From Marisa cornuarietis (lineage: Eukaryota; Mollusca; Gastropoda; Architaenioglossa; Ampullariidae), in NCBI GenBank assembly GCA_004794655.1, contig SMMW01000622.1:6447501-6511500 (forward strand): 64,000 nt of DNA, given 5' to 3'. Under the pieces are notes generated by a model. That model worked only from the letters and a program-made list of their open reading frames with translations. It searched no databases and was not told the origin of the DNA. Made by a program: the position numbers and the translations under genes. Every line of letters starts with the position of its first letter. The stretch's first letter is position 1. Positions 47,552 through 58,711 of the stretch are shown here, in pieces.

Positions 47552-50500
47552 TTAAATCTTGTGATAAAGCCCTATCCTTCTTAAAAAAGTAAAGATAGCT
47601 GCCGGTGGGATGGACCTAAACAAAGAAAACAAAGAGTCTGCGGTAAAAAACTGCTGTCGGACACTCTGAAGTCCCGGACAAGCAATCAAGACATGTTCAA
47701 CACTCAAAACTCTCTGGCACCAGGGACAAACTGGCGGTGGTTCACCTTTCAGGAGGTGTGACTGCGTGGCATAGGTGTGTCCTACCTTTAATCTAGTAAG
47801 TACTACCTCCTCCCGCCGCACAGGACGGCATGAAAGCAGGTGTTCTGAAAGAGAGGGAAGGGTGGCGTGTAACTTATTTTGGCCCAGAGTGTCCCAATGG
47901 CGTTGCCAGAGGGACTGAACATAGGCCGAGAGGACAGATTTACAGTCTGTTGATACAATCGAGAGTAGTTTACCAGGAGACTGACATGCAGCCTTGGCGG
48001 CCTGGTCCGCTCGAACATTTCCTGGGATACCTGCATGGCCAGGAGCCCAGATGAAAACAATGTCTTTCTTCCGTCAGAGTAAGGCTGCATGGATTGTATG
48101 AATCTGGACCACCAGGGGGTGGTCGAAACGTTGGGAAAGAAGAGCTTGGAGAGCTGATAGTGAGTCTGAAATGATCAGAAAGTTTTGCTCCAAAGAGCGG
48201 TGAACATGCTGCAAGGCTAGTAAGATAGCATGAAGTTCTGCAGAGAAGATTGAGCAGCCATCCGCAAGTCGGGCAGAAGAGGCCTGTTGCGGTTGGCAGG
48301 ACGGCACTGCTGCCGCAGCCACAGGGCCACCGTTCGGGACTTTGGAGCCATCTGTAAAGATAGAACAGAAACCAGGATAGTCAGAAAGCAGTTCTTGGAA
48401 TCGCTGAAGAAAGATGAGATCACAGGTGTCTCCTTTCTTGAAAGCGCAAAGATCAAGACGAATCTCTGGAACAGGTAGAGTCCAAGGAGGAGCTGGTAAG
48501 AGAGGGAGAGTCTCTACCTGCTGAATATCTACTCCGGCTGCTTGCAAGTGAGGTTCAACACGGAGTGATACTGGTTTTAGCTCCTTGGGACGAATGGCAT
48601 ACAGGGCAGCACGCTGAGGTCCGAAAACAGCACGGTAAGCAGGGTTTCCAGGATGAGCTTTTAAACGACAGACATATAGGACAGCATGAGTTTTAGCCGA
48701 CGGAGAGAAAGTGGAGGCTCACCAGCTTCTGCGTACAAACTTTGTACAGGAGTGGTGCGGAAGGCACCCAAACAGATGCGGAGCCCTTGATGGTGAATAG
48801 GATCAAGAATTTTGAGATAGGACTCTCGAGCAGAGCCATAGATAATGGATCCATAGTCTAGCTTGGACCGGACCAGGGCACGGTACAGGCGAAGCAGGAC
48901 AGTGCGGTCCGCCCCCCAGCTGACATGGCCAACTACTCGAAGAACGTCCAAGGCTTTCTGACATGATAGACGTAAGGATTTGATATGAGGAAGGAAGGAA
49001 AGCTTTTGGTCAAAAATGACCCCAAGGAATTTTACTTCCTGGACCACTTTGAGTACCGTGCCGTTGACAGAGATAGATGGGTTTGGAAACACGCCTCGTA
49101 GTTTACAAAAGTGGATGCATACTGACTTCGTAGAAGAAAATTTGAAGCCATTTTCTGTCACCCACCTCTGTACACCATTTACGCACAGCTGAAGCCGGCG
49201 TTCGAGGCACGGTAGGGATCGGCCTCGGATGCAAAGAGCAAAATCATCTACATACAGCGAGGCCACCAAACCTGGACAGACAGATTTCAAGATGGAATCT
49301 ATTTTGATGTTAAAAAGGGTAGGTGAAAGAATGCTGCCCTGCGGGACGCCCATTTCCTGTTCCTGAGGATCAGAAAGGATAGATCGCACACGAACTTGAA
49401 AAAGCCGTTGAGAGAGAAAGTTTTTAATGAAGAGAGGCATACGGCCCCGGAAGCCAAGGGCGTGAAGGTCTAACAGAATACCTTGCTTCCAGGTAGTGTC
49501 GTACGCCTTCTCCAAGTCAAAGAAAACTCCTAAGACGTGTTCCTTGTTGACAAAGGCATCCCTAACAAAAGTTTCAAAACGGACCAGATGGTCTAGGCCA
49601 CTCTAGGGTACTGCGGTATTGTCTAAAGCCACACTGCAGGTTGGAGAGGAGACCACGAGATTCCAATTGCCAGGTGAGCCTGGCATTCACCATTCGTTCT
49701 AAGGTTTTGCATAGACAGCTAGTGAGAGCTATGGGCCGGTAAGAGTTTGGATCAGAAGGATCCTTTCCCGGTTTTGGAATAGGCACCACGACTGCCTCTC
49801 TCCACGAGGGAGGAAAACAGCCGGACACCCAGATATAGTTAAAGATGTTTAAAAGAAGAGTTAGAGAGGCCTGTGGAAGATGAGTCAGCAGCTGATATGG
49901 AATGTTGTCTAGGCCAGGTGCAGAGTCCTTGCACTTTTGAAGGGCCTGCTGCAGTTCGTTAAGAGAGAAAGGTAAGTTATACTGTTCTGAGTTATCTGAG
50001 GAAAAGTCACAGGGAAGAGATTCCTGAAAAAGTTTCATACGTTGAAAACCAGGAGAGTAATTTGAAGAGGAGGAGTTTTGGGCAATGTTGGATGCCAGCG
50101 AATTGGCAACATCCCGTGGTTCTGTGAGAACAGAGTTTCCAACCCGCAGGTGGCCTATTGAGCCAGCCTGAAACCTTCCCTTTATTTTCCTAATGGCTGC
50201 CCACACCGCCTGAGAAGTGGTACGGGAGGATAAAGAGGACACATACCTTTGCCACGCAAGTTTTCTTGCCTGTTTAAATGTAAAACGAGCCTGAGCTCTG
50301 CGACGTTTAAAATTTATCACATTTTCAGGAGTTGGGTGGCGGAAGGCAAGGCGCTGGGCCTTTTTCCGAGCATGCTGGGCCACCCTGTACTCCTCAGTAA
50401 ACCACGGTACGCGTGGTCGGCGATTTTGAAGTCCTCGTCTAGGGATTGTTTCTGAAGCTATCTCAGTTAAAGTAGAGGTAAACTGGTTAATAGGATGGAA

Positions 50501-51295
50501 TGTAGAATCGTCCCTAGAGTCCTCTACATCTAAGTTAAAACTAGAGTCTGCGAAAAGCCGGGTGTTACAGAGGGCCTGAAAAGCAGGCCAGTCTGCTCTG
50601 GACAGGTTCCACCCGCCCTCACGGAAAGTACCTTCCTGTTCTAGAGGAGTTAAGAGCTGTAAAACTATTGGGAAGTGGTCACTGCCACACAGGTCGTCAT
50701 ATACTGTCCAGTTCAAATCGAGTAGTAGTGTGGGGCTGACGACCGACAGATCCACAGCAGAGACAATGCCACAGGAAGGACGGCAAAAGGTGTTTGAGCC
50801 GTCGTTTAGAAGGCATAGATCCCTTTCCATAAAAATGGATTCTAACAACTCCCCCTTGGCGTCACACGATGCCCCGCCCCATAGGGGATGGTGTCCGTTG
50901 AAGTCCCCCAAAAGAAGGATGGGAGGAGGAAGTTGGGTCAGAAGACCCTCAATGTCTTGTCGGGAGATCCGAGCCGATGGTGGAAGATAGATACTACAGA
51001 CAGTGAAAGTTTTGCCCAGAGTAACCCGGGCAGCAACAGCTTGAAGAGGAGTAGAGAGTGGTATCTGGCTAAACAGAAGGTGGGAACGAAGGAGAAGAGC
51101 AGTCCCACCTGAAGGAACGTCATTCTGCGAGTCCTGACGTAAAATGTGAAAGCCTTTGAAGGTAAAAGGGGTAGAAGGTAGTATAAGAGTCTCTTGAAGA
51201 GCTATGATCTAAAGAGAGAGACGAGATGCTAAGACTCGAAGTTCTTCAAAGTTGGCTCGGATCCCTCGACAGTTCCATTGAAGGATTGTTGACAT
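47552..51295 (-). pseudogene. LINE-C ORF2: endonuclease, reverse transcriptase, RNase H
   Basis: Starts ATG at 51293-51295 (MSTILQWNCRGIRANFEEL, the endonuclease opening), one base after the ORF1 stop. Endonuclease motifs: IIALQET, LLLGDFNGHHPLWGG, VSAVDLSVVSP and SDHFPIVL. RT: PVPIPKPGKDPSDPNSYRPIAL (start, around 49750), FFDLEKAYDTTW, MGVPQGSILSPTLF and catalytic YVDD near 49250. RNase H: SIFTDGSK, FSAELHAILLAL, ISDSLSAL and APGHAGIPGNVRAD. A C-terminal CPWCQR...H...C knuckle follows near 47700. Lesions: stop at 51209-51211, a frameshift from a 10-bp duplication near 49605-49615, a frameshift near 48665, and an in-frame TGA near 48074. It cannot make full-length protein. Confidence 0.9.
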
Positions 51296-51296
51296 T

Positions 51297-52692
51297 CTAT
51301 CTGTGAGGGAAAGACGCAGAGCGCCTCACAGGAGCAACAGGAGATGGAGAAGGAGAGGGAGAGGGCAGGGGACGGCGGGACGGAGAAGGCGACGCTAAGC
51401 GTCGTTCATCCACGTCCATCCCCTGCTCGCCAAGAGAGGCATAACGATTGGAAACAGGGACTGAAATTTCAGCTGTGGTGGGCCCAGATGTTTTGTGCTG
51501 AGTGATGGGTTTTTCTGGTGATTTTGCTTTTGATTTTGTATTCTTGTCTGTTTGCGGTATGGTGTTCTTGTTCTTTGGTGATTTTGTGTTTCGTGTTTGT
51601 TGACGTGTAGTGTTCCTGGCTGGTGAAGCTTGTTTGGGCTGTAATGTTTGAGTTGTTTGAGATGCTTGTGTTGACTGGGTGCCACCACTGTTTGCAGGAG
51701 GAGGAGGAGGAGGAGGAGGCATATTTTGACGGACTGGGACTGGGCCCTCAGAAGAGACCCATGTCATGTCCGTCTGGATAGACACAGAAACTAACGGTCG
51801 CTTTGCAACGACTGCTGAAAAAGAAGTGGAACCTGATGTAGGAGGGTCCCCCACCACGCGACGGCGTGCTTCGGCATATGAAATGCCAGATTCCGCGCGT
51901 ACACGCTGGATGGTTGCTTCCTCCTTCCACTTCGGGCAGTCTTTTGAAGAGGCAGTGTGCGCACCGTCACAGTTAGCACAGTGTGCGCTTTTGGAACAGT
52001 CAGCTGCAGCGTGGCCAACCTCACCGCAGCGGAAGCAGCGGGCTTGGGACTTGCAAGAACTTGCCCCATGGCCATAACGCTGACAGTTGAAACAGCGCAA
52101 AGGAGAAGGAATGAATAGAGAGACCTTGACCAGTAGATACCCGACCAGGATAGATTCGGGTAATTTGGGAAGGCTGAAAGTCAGAAAAAGTGTATTGGTA
52201 GGCACAGAGTCCCCATCCCTCTTGAGGTGGACCCTCTGGACTGCTGTAACCCCCTGGGATGCCAGTTCTGACTTGATGTCAAGTTCCGACATCCCAGCAA
52301 GGTCGGGACACCTGATGACACCCCTGGAGGAGTTGAGGGATCTATGGATAGTCACCTTGATGGGGCGGTCAACAAACTGCTTCGAGTCCCATCGGCGAAG
52401 AGCCTCTGACGCCTTTTTGAGTTTTGCACTGGACCAGAAATTGTCCAGTGCGAAGTTTCTTTATAGAAGCAAAACCAGTATTTGAAATATTTTTAAATCC
52501 CTTGTCTATAGCAAAAGGGGAGAGGGACGAGAGTGGCCGAGCAGACTCTGCGCCCTCCACAACAAGAAAACGGGGCCAAGCCCCCTCTAAAGCCTTACGA
52601 GCATCCACACTCTTACGTACCTCATCCTCACTATCAGATGAAAAAACATCCTCCCTAATTCTTTTCCCCAGATTTGATTTTTTTTTTGCCAT
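51297..52692 (-). pseudogene. LINE-C ORF1 with three CCHC zinc knuckles, one frameshift
   Basis: RNA-binding, Gag-like ORF1 protein. The likely start is the Met of MAKKKSNLGKRIRED (52690-52692). The N-terminal part is acidic/basic, then an RRM-like region (about 52180-52450), then knuckles CFNCQRYGHGASSC, CFRCGEVGHAAADC and CANCDGAH...C (about 51930-52080), then a Pro/Gln/Lys-rich tail with a (GGA)n-coded proline run. A frameshift at an A-run near 52415-52425 splits it. The stop TAG is at 51297-51299. Confidence 0.85.
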
Positions 52693-53331
52693 AATGAATT
52701 TCATTTGTTTCATTCCTTCTGCTCCCCACCCACCACGGAGTCCAACAAGGGGATGCGACCGAGCGGTACCACTAAGGGCATTTCCAGCAGGGTCGCACCA
52801 GGGATACAGAAGGAATATACTCTGGCCTACAGAGTGTGTAGACCAGATTGACCCCGGCCGCAGCCTTCTAGCAAAGCTAGGGCAATGCGCGACCAGCCGC
52901 TTGATTGGTGTGGGCCACACCAACCTCCCGTCTAGGAGAAGTCCGGGCCAAAGAGGTGTGTTGGTATAGTGGGCCGCAGCCCATCAGGGACCTCAACCTC
53001 CAGGATCCCATCCTCCCCCGACACGGGTTGCCCTGCACGGCAAACGCAGGGGGCCTAAAGGAGGCCACAGAGAAAAGAGTTGCATTCAAAGAAAGGCATG
53101 ATTGGAGAAGAAGACAAAAAAGGCCAGTGTAGGCAGAAGATAGAAAAGACAAAACTGTAGTGTGATAGAGAGATGTTTGTTTAGAAAAAGAATAAAGGTG
53201 AAAGGGCCAGTGAGGGAGAAAAGAGAAAAGCCTAAGGGAAAGGGGTGGGCCACCTTGGTCACCCAACCAAAGAGAGGCTGGGTGTTCACCCCCGGCACGA
53301 GAAGCCGGGCCCACGGGGGCCACGGTACACG

Positions 53332-53689
53332 TGGCAGGACCCCTAAACACTGGCAACAAACGGCAGCAGCAGCACCAGCAGCAGCAGGAGGAAAGAGGCC
53401 GGCAGCACTGTAACGACCCATGCAAACTTGGCAGATCAACAATGGATAAAAGAGGGCACAAATACAATACAACACCCATGCAGACTTGAAAAACCTAAAC
53501 ACCAACAAAAATAGAGGGCACGTGCCAAAGTGAAACGACGCATCAGGCACCACAAAACAGCAATCCTTTCCCCACATCTCCCCATCCCCCATACCCTCAC
53601 CCACATCCACAACACCCACACGTCCCAAAGACCCCATCCCCCACAGTGCGAAATCACCAAGAGGTGGAAGCACTTTCCCTTTCAAAGTC

Positions 53690-53721
<32 letters not shown>

Positions 53722-53722
53722 C
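53332..53722 (+). mobile_element. LINE-B, right part and (CAA)n tail
   Basis: Continuation of LINE-B after the LINE-C target duplication. C-rich 3' UTR with a (CAG)n-like stretch, ending in a (CAA)n tail at 53689-53722, directly followed by the second GTTGTTAATGA at 53723-53733. Confidence 0.7.
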
Positions 53723-53733
53723 GTTGTTAATGA

Positions 53734-53820
53734 TTTAGTCTATATGATTTATGTAAAGCGCTATGAGCAAATCTTTGGACAGGCGCAATATAAATCCTCA
53801 TTATTATTATTATTAGTAGT
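53734..53820 (+). mobile_element. LINE-A 3' end with (ATT)n tail
   Basis: Reads GTAAAGCGCTATGAGCAAAT, then GGCGCAATATAAATCC and ATT repeats, the CR1/L2-like terminus missing from the left half of LINE-A at 46779. Confidence 0.8.
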
Positions 53821-53963
53821 AGTATCTATATATATATACACACAAAACAGGATCAAACATAACATTTTTTTAAGTGTAGTAAGGTGGTCCAGACATTCTC
53901 CAAGCGGACAATATTCTGTGCCCCCACCAATAACGACAGCACAAGAAAGTGAAAAACACTCAC

Positions 53964-56900
53964 AGTCAAGAGGCCAGTTTTATGCTTTTCCGAGTTGTGT
54001 GGTATGCGCGACAGGGAGATTCTCCTTACGTCATCAAGGTCATGGATAGGCAACATGTGGTAAGCTGGCAACTGCAAGGAAACAGGCACTGATAATTACA
54101 GATCACCTAATGCCCAAGGGGACCAGGGGCCGGCTGCCCAGCACCTCGCATGGAGATAGTTGGATGGTGTACGCTAAGCTGTCTGTTAAAATACTTATAT
54201 CACTGACATATATCTCTGTACTGCTGGAGGTTTGTTTATTCCAACCATTATCAATTAGAGAAGTAGTAGGCTGTGAGGTCTCAGCGAGTTCTACGACAGC
54301 GAATATCGAAAATCATACTGAAATTCTTAATGTCGACGGCATACTTGCAATGAGTTTGTCCCTTAGTTACATTTATTTATTTGCAAAAGTCGTTGATCTC
54401 AACTCACCACGGCTCAGAGCCAATAATCTGAAAACACAATAGACCATAAAACACCTTCACCAACACGAGAGCTCCAATTATTTGTGTTCGCTGTGAAATC
54501 GCAAGCACATTCGACCAGGAGTTTCATTCTATAAGTTAACGCAGAAAGTTCGTCTGCAAGCAGTCCAGAGATACGCGTCCGTGATTTTATTTAATGAGCA
54601 CTATTGCTGATTACTTTCATTGATCATTCAGGCAGGGGCCTGACTTGGTGTCGTACAACTGGTTCAAAGCTCTCTTAGTTCTCTTTGTACTTCTCATCGC
54701 ATATAACGAAGAAGTGAAAAAGACAGAAAAATAAGAACATATACAGCTGCACATATGTTTGAAACACACGCTTCTTATGATCGTTGAACCTTTAAAGCAA
54801 AAGAGTTCTTTCAATAATTGAGGGCTGCGCCGAGGTTCAATAAAATGTTCTTTTTAATCTTTGCGATAAAGTGTTAATACATTTAGTAGAATAAGAGAAT
54901 AAGGTTTTTGTTGCCTGTTGCATATCTTTCGACGATATTTTTTTGGTGGGTGGGGGTGGGGGTGGAGAGGGATCACAGTCTTAAAGCTAATCAAGAGATT
55001 TTATACTTAGCGGACTTAAATTTTCTTGTGCACGCCGATTTTCGGCACAGCTTTCTTACAGGGTAATGTGCGACGACAGTAACAAAAATGGCGTATTTGT
55101 AGGTTGAGCTATCAATAAGAAAAGTCACTCAATCTCCATCGTCTGCTTACTTCAGTCGCCCGCCGTCGTCTGCTCCACTGCCGACACTAATATAAACCGA
55201 TGCAAAGACCTGTTACTATACAAACGCGTGAGCTACGTCCAGCTAGGAAATGAACGAATCTCTTGTGAGGTAGTCACAGCTATTTTACTGCTCAATTTCA
55301 TGTGGCTAAACGCCACCTGTCCCTCTGAAAAGTTAGCGCCGGCGTGTGAATGGCGAACTACTATTTAGCAGGCTGGAGAATGACATCTTCATTATCCGTT
55401 GACAAAAGAACTCGTACCTGTTTGCACCCAGTGATCCTTAGGCTATTTGCACCCAGTGGTCGCTGAGCGTAAGTACGCCTTATGTCTCTAAACCTGTGTG
55501 CGCCTAGTGGTCTCTGCGCCCGTTTGCTACTAATAGCTCATATTACTATTTGCTACAAATGATCCCCATGGACAGTTTCCTCTAGATGTTGCGGCTCTTT
55601 TTTGCGGTCCATAGAAAGCGTCGTAGAAGCTTTATGTCTAATCCACTGCTAAGGTACATAATTTGCTTTAAGTGCTCCCCTACTTATGATTTTGTTGTTT
55701 TTCTGTTGATTGATAGCGTTTCTCTCCTGAGGAATCTTTATTGATTGTTCACAAATAAAGAGTTAGTTTTGGTCACATATACAGTCAGTCAACAAGTCTG
55801 ATATTTACCTGACCCTTCTTCTCATCCTTAAGGGATACTATTGGGCGGGATCTGTAGTGACGGTTTGGTTTATATGTTGAGCCCAGTATATTGCTTTTCT
55901 TAGGATTGCTCCACTCATTGCTGAAATCTTCGGATAGCTTTTAAAAAAAATGGAATATCCATGGTATAAAATCAGGGAAGAAGCAATATTTTGAAAATAT
56001 CTTTCACTAAATAGGTTTTGATTTAAATCAAGACACAATGGAACAAAAGTAAAAATTGTTTACCAATCACGAAAAAAGGAATGCCTTACATGAAGGAAAC
56101 AAAATTTTGCAAGTACTAACCTTTTGTTCTTTATCGTTTTTTTCTTTCCTGTAGAATTCTTCTTTTTCATCACACCGTCTAAAGACCTGTAACAAAATTA
56201 ATTTTCAGGAAAGACTGCGCCAGGGCCTTGTTTTTATGGTACCTGCTTCATTCAAAACAAAGACGAATAGAAAGAGTAGGGTCGGCGAAGAATGTTTTCA
56301 GACCTTTTTTGCTCGAAGATGCTGCCTGACGAGGGAAAGAGCCTTTTCCCACAGCGGGTGTTTAGCTCCAACTTGGATGACTTTAAGAGTCCGCGCCGAA
56401 AGACAATGCCGTAGTTCGCTAGGAAGGTGACGCAACTGGACCATCTCCCGCTGGGGACTGATGAGGCTGGGCCAGGGCTGGCCACAGGTGCCGATATAGC
56501 GGCCACTCAGCAGCCATATTCGTACCTGTGGAGGGTACAGAGGACATCAACGGAACCAATCCAGACTACAAAGTGCGCTTTGATTGCTCGGTTGCTTCAG
56601 TAGTTATGTCAATTAAAGTTCAAGAAAGTGTCACGTGAAGCATGCTGAATTTCTACTTCACTCTACACGACACAATAAGCAACACGCATATCGACCTGCT
56701 CTTTAGCAGGCAGATATTCCTCACCCACCGTTTGCCCTAGGTCTCCAGTGATGATCAGCTCACGGTTGGCCACGTATGTAATGCAGGTGATGGGGTAGGC
56801 GTGGGCCCTGAACATATTCAACAGCCGTGGAATCTTCAGTGTGAACTCCGGCTTAGACGCCATTGGAGGCGGTCGCTTGTGCGGGTTGTAATCGCCTTCT

Positions 56901-58651
56901 GCTGCCTAACAAAAGAAAAGAAAAAAAAATCATAATGAGCTTGTCCTTATCCTTCACCAATGCTATTAATACCTTACGAGAAGGTCCAGAGAATAAATTA
57001 GGTGTTTCATAAGATGTTCAAAATAGAAGACAACAGAAGAATGCATGTTTCGTACTTAAAACAGTGTGTATTGATTAACGAATGAGAGGAAGTCACATTT
57101 TCATGGGAGTAAATAGCTTAAAATGCAGTATGTGATTAACATCTGTGTGAATTTGCAGTGTATCTCATAATCATTTCTTTAAAAACGAATAAAGGCCGAA
57201 AGCTGACAGTTCTTATTAAAGGGTCTTGGAAAGCGGATCGCCAAGTAGTTAAAGCACTGGTTACACAACCCGAATTTGCACCGGTTTTGATAACCGTGTC
57301 AATTACCAGTCAATTTAGATATCGGGAATCAGTACCGAATTCTGTAGAGGTTTGGGAAAGGCAAGGCGTCTAGGAGGAAGAGACGAGCAGCGCCCACAAA
57401 ACAATAACTTGCTCCGATATAAGTGCGGCCTTTAACGCCTCGCTCCCCAGCGACCGAAAGGTTATGGGATGGACGTCATCTCGCTCTAGTAAGTGAGACC
57501 TTTTACACCTGATCAAAAACTGGCACACCTTGTCTTTCAAGAATGGGGACCTCAAGAAGACGAATTTCTTCTGGAGCGCATCGTTTCGTGCTTCTAACTT
57601 TGTCTCGGGAATAAACTCGGCCGCTCTGTTGCAGTAGAGGACTAGGTCCCACACTTTAACGTAGCCTTGTGTGTCCCCGGTGATGAGGAACTCGTTCTGA
57701 GGGTCGGTCGTCATGGCCAACACCATTTCTCCTACTACCTCCGTGGCAGCGAACTGGCCAAGCAACCCGCCCTGAGACACACAAGAAAGAGCAACAGTAG
57801 TTTTTGTAAATCTAGTAGGCGAGACGTTCCTGCAACTGTTCTTCGTATTTCCTTTATAGATGCTAACCAAGGTGCGAAAATAATTATTGGCAAATGCTTC
57901 TGAACCACTTCTTCAGCCACAGTCTGCTGAAACCATTTCAGTCAGCCTATCGTGAGAATCATTAGACTAAGACGACATTGCTGCGAAGGGTGAACGATAT
58001 TTGTAGGCTTATATCTTAAAAATTAAGCATAATAATGTGCTCATATTTTGGACATTATTATTTTAAAATGAACTTAACCTGATCATCAAGAAAAAAATAT
58101 TGCACTTGTGTTGCCCTTTAATTTCTTCATCCATGCATTTCATTCATGCTTGCCATGCACTCTTCTGTTTGCGCACGGTTACGTTTCTTGTATAGTTGAC
58201 TTTTGGTTTGTTTTATGGTCTTTCGTTCAGCTCGCATCCAAACGGGGATGTACACATTTATTTATTTATTTACTTAGTTCACCTTGCCGTGGAGTGACCA
58301 CGCCCGTATCCACCCTTCATTGCCCGCGGTGATAAGGGTGGCAGTCCTCTCATCGTTGGGCTGCCGTGTGGTGAGGAACAGTATGGCGTCCACAGAGTTC
58401 TCGACAGACTTAATCCGGGCGTCGCTCTCCTCCCGTGTTACGTAGCGACCTGTCAGTACGTCGAAGACATCGGTACGTGACTCGTCCGCCTCCTCCTCTT
58501 TACTCTTGTCAGGTCTTTTTGGCTTAGCCGCTGACATAGAGTGTCCTTTTGTCACAACAGCTATCAGCCTTTTATTTTTTAAAGAAACCACATCTTTTGT
58601 CTGTATATATATATATATACCCAGAATGAGTGTGTACGTGTGTTTGAGAGA

Positions 58652-58711
<60 letters not shown>

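Larger units (their letters stand above)
47317..53319 (-). mobile_element. LINE-C, full-length 6.0-kb RNase H-bearing LINE (I/Nimb-like)
   Basis: Complete non-LTR retrotransposon on the minus strand: 5' UTR 52693-53319, ORF1, ORF2, and 3' UTR 47317-47551 ending in a (CAAA)n tail. A 12-bp target duplication CCACGGTACACG lies at 47305-47316 and 53320-53331, so the 5' end is intact. ORF1 zinc knuckles plus an ORF2 with endonuclease, RT and RNase H place it in the I-group, close to Nimb-type elements known from molluscs (clade name is inference). It has only a few lesions, so it is young. Confidence 0.92.

Noticed and set aside
53086..53721. 211-codon minus-strand open frame starting with a Leu run
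   Set aside because: It reads through the (CAA)n tail, LINE-B 3' UTR and LINE-C 5' UTR, three unrelated sequences, so it is chance openness in GC-rich DNA.
56298..56303. In-frame TGA after RAKKV as the stop of the WDR64-like gene
   Set aside because: A donor AAAAAG/GTCTGA just before it joins in phase to two further exons with good splice sites and protein-like, family-consistent content. The donor is weak, so this is the least certain junction of the gene.
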